Shown here: positions 9,621 through 18,968 of the stretch, one piece after another
Position numbering within the stretch: the first letter of the stretch is position 1
Layout: each line of letters starts with the position of its first letter
Assembly: GCF_002904165.1 (NCBI RefSeq)
Contig: NZ_CVTD020000008.1
Span: 248,001 to 312,000, forward strand
From: Herbinix hemicellulosilytica
GTDB taxonomy: Bacteria; Bacillota; Clostridia; Lachnospirales; Lachnospiraceae
Direction of reading: 5' to 3'
DNA length: 64,000 bases
The notes under the pieces: generated by a model
The model's database searches: none
What the model saw: only the letters and a program-made list of their open reading frames with translations
Told to the model about the DNA's origin: nothing
Position numbers and translations under genes: made by a program

Positions 9621-9667
9621 CAGTTTGTTTACACTTTGTTAACAATTTGTTCATGGTGTCAGGCACC
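9621..9667. repeat. Three 11-bp iterated repeats plus a GGTGTCAGGCACC hairpin
   Basis: CAGTTTGTTTA (9621-9631), CACTTTGTTAA (9632-9642) and CAATTTGTTCA (9643-9653) follow each other exactly, right after the NlpC/P60 stop codon. They are followed at once by the 13-nt imperfect palindrome GGTGTCAGGCACC (9655-9667), a short motif I recall as recurring between genes of various Firmicutes. The repeats run up to the pspC-like gene's leader. Confidence 0.6.
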
Positions 9668-9703
9668 CTTAAAAGGTAACATAATACTGAAAGGAGGGTA
9701 TTT

Positions 9704-9898
9704 ATGGAACCTAAAAAATTATATCGTTCAGCCACTAATAAGATGATTTGCGGTGTTTGTCAGGGTATTGCGGAGTATATAAATTTGGATCCTACTATAG
9801 TCAGGTTACTGTGGGTACTATTTTCATTGGCCGGAGGTGCCGGCATCATTTTTTACATTGCCGCTGCAATAATTATGCCGGTTAAGCAGGAGTATTAA
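9704..9898 (+). CDS. PspC-domain small membrane protein
   Basis: A 64-residue protein that is essentially one PspC domain: an N-terminal KKLYRSATNKMICGVCQGIAEY motif (CGVCQGIAEY), then IDPTIVRL-like NLDPTIVRLLW and a hydrophobic segment (residues 33-57). PspC-type proteins sit in the membrane and relate to envelope stress; stand-alone short versions are common in Firmicutes and mostly uncharacterised. AAAGGAGGG precedes the ATG. Confidence 0.88.
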   Translation: MEPKKLYRSATNKMICGVCQGIAEYINLDPTIVRLLWVLFSLAGGAGIIFYIAAAIIMPVKQEY

Positions 9899-9924
9899 GA
9901 TGTGAATAATGATTCATTTAAATG

Positions 9925-9968
9925 GGGTATACCGATAGGTTTTAAAGTTGTTACGGTATACCCTTATA
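9925..9968. terminator. Bidirectional terminator between pspC-like gene and cheY-like gene
   Basis: GGGTATACCG (9925-9934) and CGGTATACCC (9954-9963) form a perfect 10-bp stem with a 19-nt loop between two converging genes, followed by TTATAATTT. Confidence 0.65.
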
Positions 9969-9988
9969 ATTTACCCAAGTGCACTTGA

Positions 9989-10345
9989 TTAGTGTACCCG
10001 GTTTATTATCTCTATTATTTGTTCTGCTTCAAAAGGTTTGGTAAGAAATTCTGCGGCTCCGTATTTTAGTGCATCTACCATTTTGGATTTTTGGCCTGCT
10101 GCTGTTACCATTATTACTTTGGCATCCTTATCAATTTCTCTTATTTCTCTTAAGGCCTCCAATCCGTCCATAACGGGCATTGTAATATCCATTGTTGTAA
10201 TGTCGGGTTGCAATTCTTTGAATTTGCTAACGGCATCTTTACCGTTTATGGCTTCACCAATAACTTCATGGCCGTTTTCTATAAGAATATTTTTCAGAAT
10301 TTTTCTGGAAGTAATGGAATCATCAACGATAAGTATTTTTGCCAT
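9989..10345 (-). CDS. CheY-like single-domain response regulator
   Basis: A 118-residue receiver domain with no output domain: acidic pocket in ILIVDDS (Asp8-Asp9), phosphorylatable Asp53 in TTMDITMPVMDG, the switch Thr in MVTAAG and the conserved Lys in FLTKPF. The start at 10345 (MAKIL) is chosen because TTAGGAGGG lies just upstream; a longer frame to 10372 overlaps the upstream gene and lacks a site. It is translated from the same transcript as the CheX-like gene, suggesting that the pair form a phosphorylation/dephosphorylation switch. Confidence 0.9.
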   Translation of the reverse strand: MAKILIVDDSITSRKILKNILIENGHEVIGEAINGKDAVSKFKELQPDITTMDITMPVMDGLEALREIREIDKDAKVIMVTAAGQKSKMVDALKYGAAEFLTKPFEAEQIIEIINRVH

Positions 10346-10358
10346 CTTTAATACCCTC

Positions 10359-11240
10359 CTAACATATTTCAACCTTTTTATCTACAACGACCAATAAGTC
10401 AGTTTGCTTTCCGTTAATTATTATAGGAATCACGTAAATATCACCGTCAGACTTTATGGTTTTGTTTTTATCGAACTGAGGAGGTGTCATATCAATATGT
10501 ATGTCGTCTGTAATTATTTTGGAGGCGTATAATCCGTTGCTGACATTTAAGAATTCGCAAACCGAGTCGAAGGCTTCCTCATTCATAACCTTAAATTCTT
10601 CTTTAGCGAAAGGACTTGCAATATTAATCAGTGCTTCATCTTCACCTGCCAAACCGACAAATAAATCATGGCTTCCTACAAGCTGTTGATAAGCTACGGA
10701 TGGGAAGGTATATTTTTTTACCGTATAATATTTTTTCAACATGATATTATTATTTATAAAGCGGATAATATTACGAATCACCAAAGCTATGCAATCAGCG
10801 AAAGGAATATTACTATCTATAAACACAGGGATTATCTGGTCAATATCACCTGATTTTAAGGCATTAAGTTCCAAATCGGTTAGGCCGTAATCCTTTTTAA
10901 ATTCCTCTATACATTCTTCAATTTCATTTAGATTCATTATATTCATGTCTATAAGAGACTGTATAAATTTCAAATAAGGGTTCCCTTGAAGCGTAAGCAA
11001 ATAATTTACTTCTTCTGCCAGCAAATAACCTTTTTCAATAGCTATATCACCAAAACGGCTGTCTTTTTTCTTTTGAAGCTCATTGAGTTCTTCAGCTTGT
11101 TTGGGCGTCAACAGTTTTTCTGCTACAGCTATAACCCCAAGTTTAGCACGAGAAGTATGTTCTTTCATTATTGCTTCCAGTTGTGAATGAGAAATCTTAT
11201 TTTTCTCCAACAGGTATTCCCCAAAGTAAAGCCCGAACAT
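10359..11240 (-). CDS. CheX-like phosphatase domain with an N-terminal GspE-N-like region
   Basis: A 293-residue protein. The first ~120 residues contain two short helical units resembling type II secretion/GspE N-terminal repeats (LLEKNKISHSQLEAIM and IAIEKGYLLAEEVNYLL). The C-terminal ~150 residues resemble CheX, with an ExxN phosphatase motif in CEFLNVSNG. CheX/CheC enzymes dephosphorylate CheY-P. It starts at 11240, behind AAAGGAGAAACATC, and sits 13 nt upstream of the cheY-like gene. No other che genes are present nearby. The domain split and the ExxN motif are seen; the phosphatase role is inferred. Confidence 0.68.
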   Translation of the reverse strand: MFGLYFGEYLLEKNKISHSQLEAIMKEHTSRAKLGVIAVAEKLLTPKQAEELNELQKKKDSRFGDIAIEKGYLLAEEVNYLLTLQGNPYLKFIQSLIDMNIMNLNEIEECIEEFKKDYGLTDLELNALKSGDIDQIIPVFIDSNIPFADCIALVIRNIIRFINNNIMLKKYYTVKKYTFPSVAYQQLVGSHDLFVGLAGEDEALINIASPFAKEEFKVMNEEAFDSVCEFLNVSNGLYASKIITDDIHIDMTPPQFDKNKTIKSDGDIYVIPIIINGKQTDLLVVVDKKVEIC

Positions 11241-11479
11241 GATGTTTCTCCTTTCGTTCATTGATTGTTCTCAGATTTGGTATAATAGGTTATATATCAG
11301 AACTGGAGTATGATTACACCTATTACATTAAAAATCCATATATGTATAATATACAACAATTTTTATAAAAAAAATAGTCTTTATTTGAAAATATTCTTTT
11401 TTTAATTATAAAAATAAGACAAAATAATTAATTTGCTCAAAAAGCTTTGTTTAAGTATGCAAATATATACAATTTACCC

Positions 11480-11508
11480 TTGTAAAGTATAGCGGATTTT
11501 TATATAAA
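11480..11508 (+). promoter_or_regulatory. Probable argS promoter
   Basis: TTGTAA (11480-11485) and TATAAA (11503-11508) are 17 nt apart, 68 nt before the argS start. The remaining part of the 335-nt region 11241-11575 is very AT-rich and shows no gene or convincing RNA structure. Confidence 0.5.
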
Positions 11509-11575
11509 AAATAAGATGACAATTGGTATTTCCTATGTTAAAGTATTGTTTAAGCTAAAATAGTTGGAGGTTGCT

Positions 11576-13348
11576 ATGAAGAAAATAGTCGACTTAATAT
11601 CAGAAGACGTAAAGCAGGCGTTTGCTTCGAAAGGATATGAGGAGAAATATGGATTTGTTACTCTGTCAAACAGGCCTGATTTGTGCCAATTCCAGTGTAA
11701 CGGGGCATTACAGGCAGCAAAGGCATACAAAAAAGCACCGATTATAATTGCTCAGGAAATTGCAGATATTCTTAAAGAAAATGCCCGTTATAAAGAAATA
11801 ACTGCTATTGCACCTGGATTTATAAATATAACATTAAGCGATGAGTTTCTTGCCGGATATTTGAACGGGATGCGCAAAGAAAAGGATTTCGGATGCGAAA
11901 AAGAGCCCAATCCGATGAAAATTATTATTGATTACGGCGGCCCGAATATTGCAAAACCCCTTCATGTAGGGCATATGCGTTCTGCGGTAATCGGTGAAAG
12001 CTTAAAGCGCATTTTCAGGTTTATGGGAAATGAGGTTATCGGAGATGTTCACCTGGGAGACTGGGGAACCCAGATGGGACTGGTAATTGCAGAATTAAAA
12101 AGAAGGAAACCGGACTTGGTTTACTTTGACGATAACTATACCGGCGAATATCCTGATGAAGCTCCTTTTACCCTTTCGGAACTGGAGGAAATATATCCTG
12201 CGGCCAGCGCTTATTCCAAAGAAAATCCCGAGTTTCGCGAGGAAGCCAAGAAAATTACCTATCTTATGCAAAACGGACACAGAGGGTACATGGCTTTATG
12301 GAAGCATATGCAGGATGTATCCGTAACCGATTTAAAAAGGATATATGAAAGGCTTAATGTTTCCTTTGAACTTTGGAAAAAGGAAAGCGATGCCCAGCCT
12401 TATATTCCTGATATGGTTAAGTATTTAAAAGAAAACGGTTATGCAAGAATAAGCGACGGAGCTTTGGTTGTTGATGTAAAAGAAGAAACAGATACCAAAG
12501 AAATACCGCCTTGTATGATATTAAAATCCGACGGAGCCACCTTGTATAATACGACCGATTTGGCAACCATTGTAGAACGGATGGAGCTATTTAACCCCGA
12601 TCAGATTATATATATTACAGATAAAAGGCAGGATTTATATTTTGAAACCATATTCCGCTGTGCAAGAAAGACCAAGCTGGTAAATGAGAATACAAAGCTT
12701 AAATTTATAGGCTTTGGAACTATGAACGGCAAAGACGGCAAACCATTCAAGACCAGGGACGGCGGGGTTCTTCGTCTTGAATATTTAATTGATATGGTTA
12801 CCGATGAGGTATACCGCAAAATCATGGAAAACAGAACCATGGATGAAGAAGAAGCCAGAAAAGTTGCAGAAAAGGTAGGACTTGCAGCCCTTAAGTATGG
12901 GGATTTGTCCAACCAGATTTCCAAGGATTATATCTTTGATGTGGACAGGTTTACTTCTTTTGAAGGTAATACCGGCCCTTACATTTTATATACAATAGTA
13001 AGAATAAAATCCATACTTGAGAAATTTAAAGAAACAGGTAAAACGGTAAATCCCGGTCTTGAGATACTGGAAGCCCAGTCAGATACAGAAAGGGATCTGA
13101 TGCTGCAAATTACGAAGTTTAGTGACACGATTCAGGGGGCATATGAAGAAATGGCACCCCACAGGATTTGTCAGTATATATATGAATTATCGGATAAATT
13201 CAGCAGTTTTTATCATGAAACCAAGATCATATCCGACGAATACGACGAGAAAAGACAGGCATCCTTAATACTTTTAATTACGCTTGTACAGGGAATATTA
13301 CTGACATGTATTGATCTTCTGGGATTTACAGCACCTGACCGTATGTAA
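11576..13348 (+). CDS. argS: Arginyl-tRNA synthetase
   Basis: A 590-residue class I synthetase charging tRNA-Arg. It has the N-terminal Arg-specific Add-1 domain, the HIGH equivalent in [15 protein letters not shown], the ArgRS-typical KMSKS replacement region in [16 protein letters not shown], and the C-terminal DALR anticodon-binding domain ending [10 protein letters not shown]. The ATG at 11576 follows TTGGAGG; the in-frame TTG at 11564 is less likely. It is followed by the DUF815 gene after a structured gap. Confidence 0.96.
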   Translation: MKKIVDLISEDVKQAFASKGYEEKYGFVTLSNRPDLCQFQCNGALQAAKAYKKAPIIIAQEIADILKENARYKEITAIAPGFINITLSDEFLAGYLNGMRKEKDFGCEKEPNPMKIIIDYGGPNIAKPLHVGHMRSAVIGESLKRIFRFMGNEVIGDVHLGDWGTQMGLVIAELKRRKPDLVYFDDNYTGEYPDEAPFTLSELEEIYPAASAYSKENPEFREEAKKITYLMQNGHRGYMALWKHMQDVSVTDLKRIYERLNVSFELWKKESDAQPYIPDMVKYLKENGYARISDGALVVDVKEETDTKEIPPCMILKSDGATLYNTTDLATIVERMELFNPDQIIYITDKRQDLYFETIFRCARKTKLVNENTKLKFIGFGTMNGKDGKPFKTRDGGVLRLEYLIDMVTDEVYRKIMENRTMDEEEARKVAEKVGLAALKYGDLSNQISKDYIFDVDRFTSFEGNTGPYILYTIVRIKSILEKFKETGKTVNPGLEILEAQSDTERDLMLQITKFSDTIQGAYEEMAPHRICQYIYELSDKFSSFYHETKIISDEYDEKRQASLILLITLVQGILLTCIDLLGFTAPDRM

Positions 13349-13355
13349 AAAAGAA

Positions 13356-13412
13356 AAAGCGAGGTATCCAAAATTCCCTATTAAGCGAAAGGGGAGAGGA
13401 TGTCCTCGCTTT
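13356..13412 (+). other. Long-range hairpin between argS and the DUF815 gene
   Basis: AAAGCGAGG (13356-13364) pairs perfectly with CCTCGCTTT (13404-13412), enclosing a second pairing of ATCC with GGAT and an inner TCCC/GGGG stem. It ends 22 nt before the next start codon, immediately before that gene's ribosome binding site. It may act as a terminator or as a processing/attenuation element; it is not a classic intrinsic terminator because the T-run is only TTT. Confidence 0.5.
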
Positions 13413-13433
13413 AATGGCATAGGAGGGGATAAT

Positions 13434-14765
13434 ATGTATAATTTGATTTCCAAACTGGTAGTATATAAAAATCTCGGTGATAACTGTCTGCTGGTAAAAC
13501 TGGCTGATGTAATCAAGGAATTTGATTACCTGTCTGAAAGCAGAGAAAAGATAAACCATATTGATAAGGAAAATATCATATCCAGGATTTACACTCTTAT
13601 AAATGAACTTTTGGATATAGCCACCGTATATGGTTTTGATAATAACCTGTGGCAAAATTATCTGGCCTATCTGCTTATAAGTACAGAAAATCCTTTCAGC
13701 ATTATCTGTGAAAAATCGGGGTCAAAAGAAGGAACTGTAAATATATTTGCAAAATCGGACTTTAAAATATTTAAGGACTTGTTTCATTATGACTTTACCG
13801 GGCTTGAAGAAAAACTCGGTATTAACTGTTTTTCTATAATTACCAACTATAAAGCCATAGAGAAGAACAGCACCAGATACAATAAAAATGTCAGTGACAA
13901 AGTAAAAATGATATGTGACAAAATAGCTGCTGCAAAAGACGAGGATGAAATTTTTAAGATTGTCACCGATTTTTACAGGGATTATGGTGTGGGCAAATTT
14001 GGCCTTAATAAAGCTTTCCGTATATCAAAAGAAAAAGGAGATTTGGAAATAATACCGATAATTAACACCCGGGATGTACGGCTTTCGGATCTGGTAGGTT
14101 ATGAGATGCAAAAACAGAAACTTGTTGAAAATACAAAAGCTTTTGTGGAAGGGAAAAAGGCCAACAATGTCCTATTATACGGTGACAGCGGTACGGGAAA
14201 ATCCACATCGGTAAAAGCTATCCTGAACGAATTCTACGACAGGGGCCTTAGAATGATAGAAATTTATAAGCATCAGATTAAGGAACTTCCCGAAGTTATT
14301 TCTCAGATAAAAAACAGGAATTATAAATTTATTTTATACATGGACGATTTGTCCTTTGAAGAATTTGAAACAGAATACAAGTATCTTAAGGCGGTAATAG
14401 AAGGAGGTCTGGAAAACAAGCCGGACAACATACTTATTTATGCCACATCCAACCGCAGGCATTTAATTAAGGAAACCTGGAAAGACCGGTCAGATATGGA
14501 ATACAATGAAGACATCCACCGGTCCGATACTATAGAAGAAAAATTGTCATTGGTACAACGTTTCGGAATTACCATAAATTATTCGGCTCCCTCCAGGGAC
14601 GAATACATAAAGATTGTAAAAGAATTGGCGGCAAGAGAAGGTATAAGCTACCTTTCTGAGGACGAACTTATCGCCCAGGCTAACAGATGGGAATTATACA
14701 ACGGCGGTTTATCGGGAAGGACTGCCCAGCAGTTTATAAATTACCTGGCCGGTAAGGAAATCTAA
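13434..14765 (+). CDS. DUF815 family AAA-like ATPase
   Basis: A 443-residue protein with a Walker A motif [10 protein letters not shown], a Walker B-like region [14 protein letters not shown] and an arginine-containing sensor region ([14 protein letters not shown]). It matches the DUF815 P-loop ATPase family, found widely in Clostridia; no function is established. The start ATG at 13434 has CATAGGAGGGGATAAT upstream, and the frame upstream of it overlaps the argS end and is rejected. Roughly the first 200 residues are helical and not recognised. Confidence 0.85.
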   Translation: MYNLISKLVVYKNLGDNCLLVKLADVIKEFDYLSESREKINHIDKENIISRIYTLINELLDIATVYGFDNNLWQNYLAYLLISTENPFSIICEKSGSKEGTVNIFAKSDFKIFKDLFHYDFTGLEEKLGINCFSIITNYKAIEKNSTRYNKNVSDKVKMICDKIAAAKDEDEIFKIVTDFYRDYGVGKFGLNKAFRISKEKGDLEIIPIINTRDVRLSDLVGYEMQKQKLVENTKAFVEGKKANNVLLYGDSGTGKSTSVKAILNEFYDRGLRMIEIYKHQIKELPEVISQIKNRNYKFILYMDDLSFEEFETEYKYLKAVIEGGLENKPDNILIYATSNRRHLIKETWKDRSDMEYNEDIHRSDTIEEKLSLVQRFGITINYSAPSRDEYIKIVKELAAREGISYLSEDELIAQANRWELYNGGLSGRTAQQFINYLAGKEI

Positions 14766-14842
14766 TATTTTCAGTCATGTAAATTATGTAAATATAAAGT
14801 ATTATAAAGTTTTATTTATAATAGCTGAAAGGAGAATACTCC

Positions 14843-16135
14843 TTGAATATTTTAATAAAAAACGGATATGTGATAGATCCTAAATCTAACTTGGAAGGTT
14901 ATTATGATATCCTAATAAAGGACGGCATGATATGGAAAGTATCAAAAAACCTAGCTACGGAGAATGTTCATTATATTACCGCAAACAGGGTTATTGACGC
15001 ATCCGGAAAATATGTTATGCCGGGCTTTATTGATCTTCATGTGCACCTTAGAGAACCGGGATATGAATATAAGGAAGATATATTAAGCGGTTCCAGGGCT
15101 GCTGCAGCAGGAGGTTTTACTACTATATGTGCCATGCCAAATACCAATCCGCCTATGGACTGTGAAGAAATAATAAAAGCGGTTATTGATAAGGCAAAGG
15201 ATGCTTTTGTAAATGTCCTTCCGGTTGGAGCCATAACCTTAGGGCAGGAAGGTAAGGAGATTAGCGATATACCTGCACTGGTTAAAGCCGGTGCCATAGC
15301 CATAAGTGAGGACGGCAAGTCGGTTATGAATTCGGATCTTTATGCCGTGGCTTTAAAACAGGCAGCAAGATTAGGTATCCCAGTCTTTGCCCATTGTGAG
15401 GACAAGGCATTGTCAAAAGACGGAGTTATCAATGAAGGAGATAAAGCGAAGAAGCTGGGGCTTCCGGGGATATCAAACAGTGTAGAGGATATTATCGTAG
15501 CCAGAGATATAATCCTTGCAAAAGAAACCGGAGCAAAGCTCCATCTTTGCCATTGTTCGACCGAGGGAAGCACATATATGCTTAAAATAGCCAAAGAACT
15601 TGGCATAAATGTTACCGGTGAAACCTGCCCTCATTATTTTACTTTGTCTGACAGTGACATACCGGGAGATGATTCCAACTATAAGATGAATCCGCCTTTA
15701 CGTTCACGTAAAGATGTGGAAGCAATAAAAAATGCCCTTAAAAATGATATATTGGATATCATTGCTACGGACCATGCTCCTCATTCCGAGGAAGAAAAGA
15801 GCAGGCCTATGAAAAATGCTCCCTTCGGTATTGTCGGACTTGAGACTGCATTTTCGGTAACATGGACTGAACTTGTAACAACGGGAATTATTAGCTGCAG
15901 GCAACTGGTGGAAAAAATGAGCGTAAATCCCGCAAAAATCCTAGGCATTGAAAAAGGCTGCATTGGTGAAGGGCTTACAGCCGATGTTGTGATTGTTGAT
16001 CCCGAAACTGAATATGTAATTGATAAAAACAAATTTTTGTCCAAGGGCAAAAATACTCCCTTCCATGGGAAAAAAGTAAAAGGTAGGGTTTTATATACTA
16101 TCGTATCCGGATACATAAAATATGAACTAAATTGA
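14843..16135 (+). CDS. pyrC: Dihydroorotase (class I type)
   Basis: A 430-residue amidohydrolase for the third step of pyrimidine synthesis, the reversible cyclisation of carbamoyl aspartate. Metal ligands are visible in IDLHVHLREPG (HxH), PVFAHCED, LHLCHCST and IIATDHAPHS. The start is the TTG at 14843, preceded by GAAAGGAG at 8 nt; no ATG is suitably placed. It heads the pyrimidine genes and is followed after 230 nt by pyrF. The intervening 16136-16365 holds no gene. Confidence 0.95.
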   Translation: MNILIKNGYVIDPKSNLEGYYDILIKDGMIWKVSKNLATENVHYITANRVIDASGKYVMPGFIDLHVHLREPGYEYKEDILSGSRAAAAGGFTTICAMPNTNPPMDCEEIIKAVIDKAKDAFVNVLPVGAITLGQEGKEISDIPALVKAGAIAISEDGKSVMNSDLYAVALKQAARLGIPVFAHCEDKALSKDGVINEGDKAKKLGLPGISNSVEDIIVARDIILAKETGAKLHLCHCSTEGSTYMLKIAKELGINVTGETCPHYFTLSDSDIPGDDSNYKMNPPLRSRKDVEAIKNALKNDILDIIATDHAPHSEEEKSRPMKNAPFGIVGLETAFSVTWTELVTTGIISCRQLVEKMSVNPAKILGIEKGCIGEGLTADVVIVDPETEYVIDKNKFLSKGKNTPFHGKKVKGRVLYTIVSGYIKYELN

Positions 16136-16365
16136 TAAATCCCGATTTATAAGTGAATTAAGATACGTGAGCAAACGTAAAATATCGCAGTATAAGCATT
16201 CTATGATATTGAATTAGATCCATTTACCTTTTAACCTTATTGATTTTTATATTTATAAATCGAGCCGAGTTAAACATTTTTCTAATGGAATGTGTAGATA
16301 AGAACTGATTTAAAAGACTATGGAATGTGATTTTACCTTAAACTTCACTGATATGGAGGGATACC

Positions 16366-17298
16366 ATGATAAATAAACTTATAAACAGAATAGGGGAACT
16401 TGAAGCACCTATTGTGGTAGGGCTTGACCCCATGATGTCTTATGTTCCGAACCATTTAATTGAGCAGGGATATAAGGATAAAGGCGAAAACCTTGAGGGA
16501 GTTACGGAAGCCATATGGTTATATAATAAAGGAATTATAGATGCCGTCTATGATCTGGTCCCTGCCGTTAAGCCCCAGATAGCCATGTATGAGCAGTTTG
16601 GCCTTGAAGGAATGAAAGTTTATGTAAAAACACTTGAGTATGCCAGGCAAAAAGGTTTAATTGTAATAGGGGATGTAAAACGGGGAGATATCGGCTCGAC
16701 ATCCGAAGCTTATGCAACCGGTCATCTGGGGAAAATAAACATAGGCGGCAAAGATTACAGGGGTTTTGACGAAGATTTTATAACAGTAAACCCATATCTG
16801 GGCTCCGACGGTATTCTTCCCTTTATTGAAGTTTGTAAGCAAGAAAAAAAAGGTTTGTTCATACTTGTAAAAACATCAAACCCGTCCAGCGGAGAATTTC
16901 AGGATCAGCTTGTGGACGGAAGGCCTTTGTATGAGCTGGTAGGAAAGAAAGTAGCTGAGTGGGGAGAACTGTTCATGGGGGAATCCTACAGTTATATCGG
17001 AGCCGTAGTAGGGGCTACATATCCGGAAGTAGGAAAAGAATTAAGAAAGCTTATGCCAAAAACCTTTATCCTTGTACCGGGCTACGGGGCCCAGGGAGGC
17101 AAAGCAGAAGATTTAAAATTTTATTTTGACAATAACGGAATGGGAGCCATAGTCAATTCTTCAAGGGGAATTATAGCGGCATACAGGTTGCCCCAGTACG
17201 CATCATACGGTGAGAAAAATTATGCAGATGCGGCAAGACAGGCTGTTATCGATATGAAGGAAGACCTTAAAAAGGCCTGGGTTAAAAAGAGTGTTTAA
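16366..17298 (+). CDS. pyrF: Orotidine 5'-phosphate decarboxylase (type 2)
   Basis: A 310-residue OMP decarboxylase of the longer subfamily 2. The catalytic Lys-Asp signature is in GDVKRGDIGSTSEAYA, substrate contacts in VGLDPMMSY and the phosphate-binding end in VNSSRGIIAAY. It makes UMP from OMP. TATGGAGGGATACC precedes the ATG. It is followed by a terminator and by the accessory block, rather than directly by pyrK as in many Clostridia. Confidence 0.95.
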   Translation: MINKLINRIGELEAPIVVGLDPMMSYVPNHLIEQGYKDKGENLEGVTEAIWLYNKGIIDAVYDLVPAVKPQIAMYEQFGLEGMKVYVKTLEYARQKGLIVIGDVKRGDIGSTSEAYATGHLGKINIGGKDYRGFDEDFITVNPYLGSDGILPFIEVCKQEKKGLFILVKTSNPSSGEFQDQLVDGRPLYELVGKKVAEWGELFMGESYSYIGAVVGATYPEVGKELRKLMPKTFILVPGYGAQGGKAEDLKFYFDNNGMGAIVNSSRGIIAAYRLPQYASYGEKNYADAARQAVIDMKEDLKKAWVKKSV

Positions 17299-17381
17299 TT
17301 ATCATAATATATAAAAATTCAAAAATAATAAAGCGAAGTATAAGCAGATAAAAAGTTAAGAATATGAATAAGTGATAAACT

Positions 17382-17420
17382 AAAAAACGAACAAAGGTTG
17401 TCACCCTTTGTTCGTTTTTT
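17382..17420. terminator. Bidirectional terminator, pyrF / cyclophilin
   Basis: AAAAAACGAACAAAGG and CCTTTGTTCGTTTTTT pair (16 bp, loop TTGTCAC) with A and T runs on both sides, between two converging genes. Confidence 0.9.
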
Positions 17421-17555
17421 AGCTAAAATACGCATTCAATACTTTGCAGTAGAAAAATATTTTGCTGTTTTAGGTATTTTAAATTCTTTAATTGATTATA
17501 CGATATGTCGGTTAAGCAAGTTCTTGTTTCTTACATATTAAATTACAACAGCTTT

Positions 17556-18074
17556 TTACATAATTTTTTCAGGTTCGGGATATTCTTTTCCGAATGTTTC
17601 AACGGTAACTTTCGTCATTATTTGAGGTTCAAGAGGTTTATCGTTGTAATCTGTTTTTGTCTCGGCTATTTTATTAACCACGTCCATACCTTCAATTACT
17701 TTTCCGAATGCAGCATAAGAACCGTCAAGATGAGGGGCATCTTTATGCATTATAAAGAACTGAGAACCGGCCGAGTCCGGTCTTTGGGTTCTGGCCATAG
17801 ATATGACTCCTGCTTTGTGCTTCAGATTGTTTTCAAAATTATTGTAAGTAAATTCACCTTTAATGGTATAACCGGGCCCGCCTGTCCCGTTTCCCAGAGG
17901 ATCTCCGCCCTGAATCATAAATCCGCGGATAACTCTGTGAAATGTAAGTCCGTTATAAAAACCTTTGTTAATCAGAGAGATAAAGTTGTTGACTGTGTTG
18001 GGGGCAACATCGGGATAAAGCTCAATTTTAATGACATCTCCGTTTTGCATTTCGATAGTCACAATTGGATTCAT
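17556..18074 (-). CDS. Cyclophilin-type peptidyl-prolyl isomerase
   Basis: A 172-residue single-domain cyclophilin without a signal peptide, hence cytoplasmic. It shows the catalytic Arg region [32 protein letters not shown] and [14 protein letters not shown]. It catalyses proline cis-trans isomerisation. The start at 18074 (MNPIV) is chosen because a good promoter lies just inside the longer open frame (18126-18154), which would place the upstream codons outside the transcript. The ribosome binding site is weak (GAAAGGATATACAAGGCGC). Confidence 0.88.
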   Translation of the reverse strand: MNPIVTIEMQNGDVIKIELYPDVAPNTVNNFISLINKGFYNGLTFHRVIRGFMIQGGDPLGNGTGGPGYTIKGEFTYNNFENNLKHKAGVISMARTQRPDSAGSQFFIMHKDAPHLDGSYAAFGKVIEGMDVVNKIAETKTDYNDKPLEPQIMTKVTVETFGKEYPEPEKIM

Positions 18075-18125
18075 GCGCCTTGTATATCCTTTCTTATTGG
18101 AATATGGTTTGTCCGTCGCTGGTAA

Positions 18126-18154
18126 ATATAACACAGGCAAAAGTTTTTTGTCAA
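18126..18154 (-). promoter_or_regulatory. Promoter of the cyclophilin gene
   Basis: On the minus strand TTGACA (18154-18149) and TTATAT (18131-18126) are 17 nt apart, placing transcription start near 18119. Confidence 0.75.
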
Positions 18155-18287
18155 GGGACATTCCTAATTAAGGGATTTTATGTTGCTAACAGGGCATGGT
18201 TTTGTTACTTAATCCAACTTGCATTTTTATATATGTTATTTTATTATTAGTTTATTATTGCAAAAATGGTAATATGAGGGAGATTAT

Positions 18288-18788
18288 ATGGAAGACATTA
18301 TTAAAGTCGAACATCTGGTAAAGCATTTTAAAAATGTAAAAGCTGTGGATGATATTAGCTTTTCGGTAAAAAAGGGGGAACTGTTCGGTTTTCTGGGAGT
18401 TAACGGAGCCGGTAAATCTACGACCATAAATATGCTCTGTACCTTGTTTGCCCCGGATCAGGGAAAGGTAACGATATGCGGATATGAACTGGGAAAAGAT
18501 AATAATGCTATCCGCTTAAGGCTGGGAGTGGTTTTTCAGCACAATACACTGGATGACAGACTTGCCATAAGGCAAAATTTATTAAGCAGAGCCTATTTAT
18601 ACGAAAAAGATAAAAGTATTATAAAGAAAAATCTGGACATGGTATGTGATACTCTGGACATAGGACCGCTGCTTGACAGGCAGTACAGGCATTTATCAGG
18701 CGGTCAGAAAAGGCGTTGCGAAACCTGTGAATATATCATAACAGCTCAGCTGCCCATAAGAAAAAGTCAGTTATTTTGGATGTTTTAA
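18288..18788 (+). pseudogene. ABC transporter ATP-binding protein remnant
   Basis: The first 143 residues are a good ABC ATPase of the drug/antibiotic exporter type: Walker A GVNGAGKST, Q-loop VVFQHNTLDD and signature LSGGQKRR. Directly after the signature the frame degenerates (CETCEYIITAQLPIRK) and stops, so Walker B, the D-loop and the switch His are missing. In another frame, weak traces of the lost part (HKKKSVILD) can be read. A normal domain would continue about 80-150 residues and be followed by a permease gene; neither is present. Therefore it is a decayed gene, although a start and AGGGAGATT site remain. Confidence 0.82.
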
Positions 18789-18836
18789 TACGTAAATTTT
18801 ACAACCAAAAAAAATATGTAATCTTAAAAAAGAATA

Positions 18837-18886
18837 CGCTGAATTTGCGACAGGTAAAATATGCCCGTTAACAAGCAAATTCAGCG
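18837..18886 (-). terminator. Terminator of the P450 gene
   Basis: CGCTGAATTTGC (18837-18848) and GCAAATTCAGCG (18875-18886) form a perfect 12-bp inverted repeat. On the minus strand it is followed by TATTCTTTTTTAAG, so it probably ends the cypC transcript. Confidence 0.65.
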
Positions 18887-18968
18887 GTTTGTATGGTTAA
18901 ATAACGCCATATTTTTGACACATATGAATTGAGCAAAATAAAATACGCGAATTTTAAATTAGAATTTT

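Noticed and set aside
13311-13433. N-terminal extension of the DUF815 protein overlapping argS
   Set aside because: The strong AGGAGG site supports the ATG at 13434; the extension covers a hairpin and the end of argS.
17505-18125. 206-residue plus-strand ORF opposite the cyclophilin gene
   Set aside because: It is the antisense shadow of a clearly conserved cyclophilin and has no site or family resemblance.
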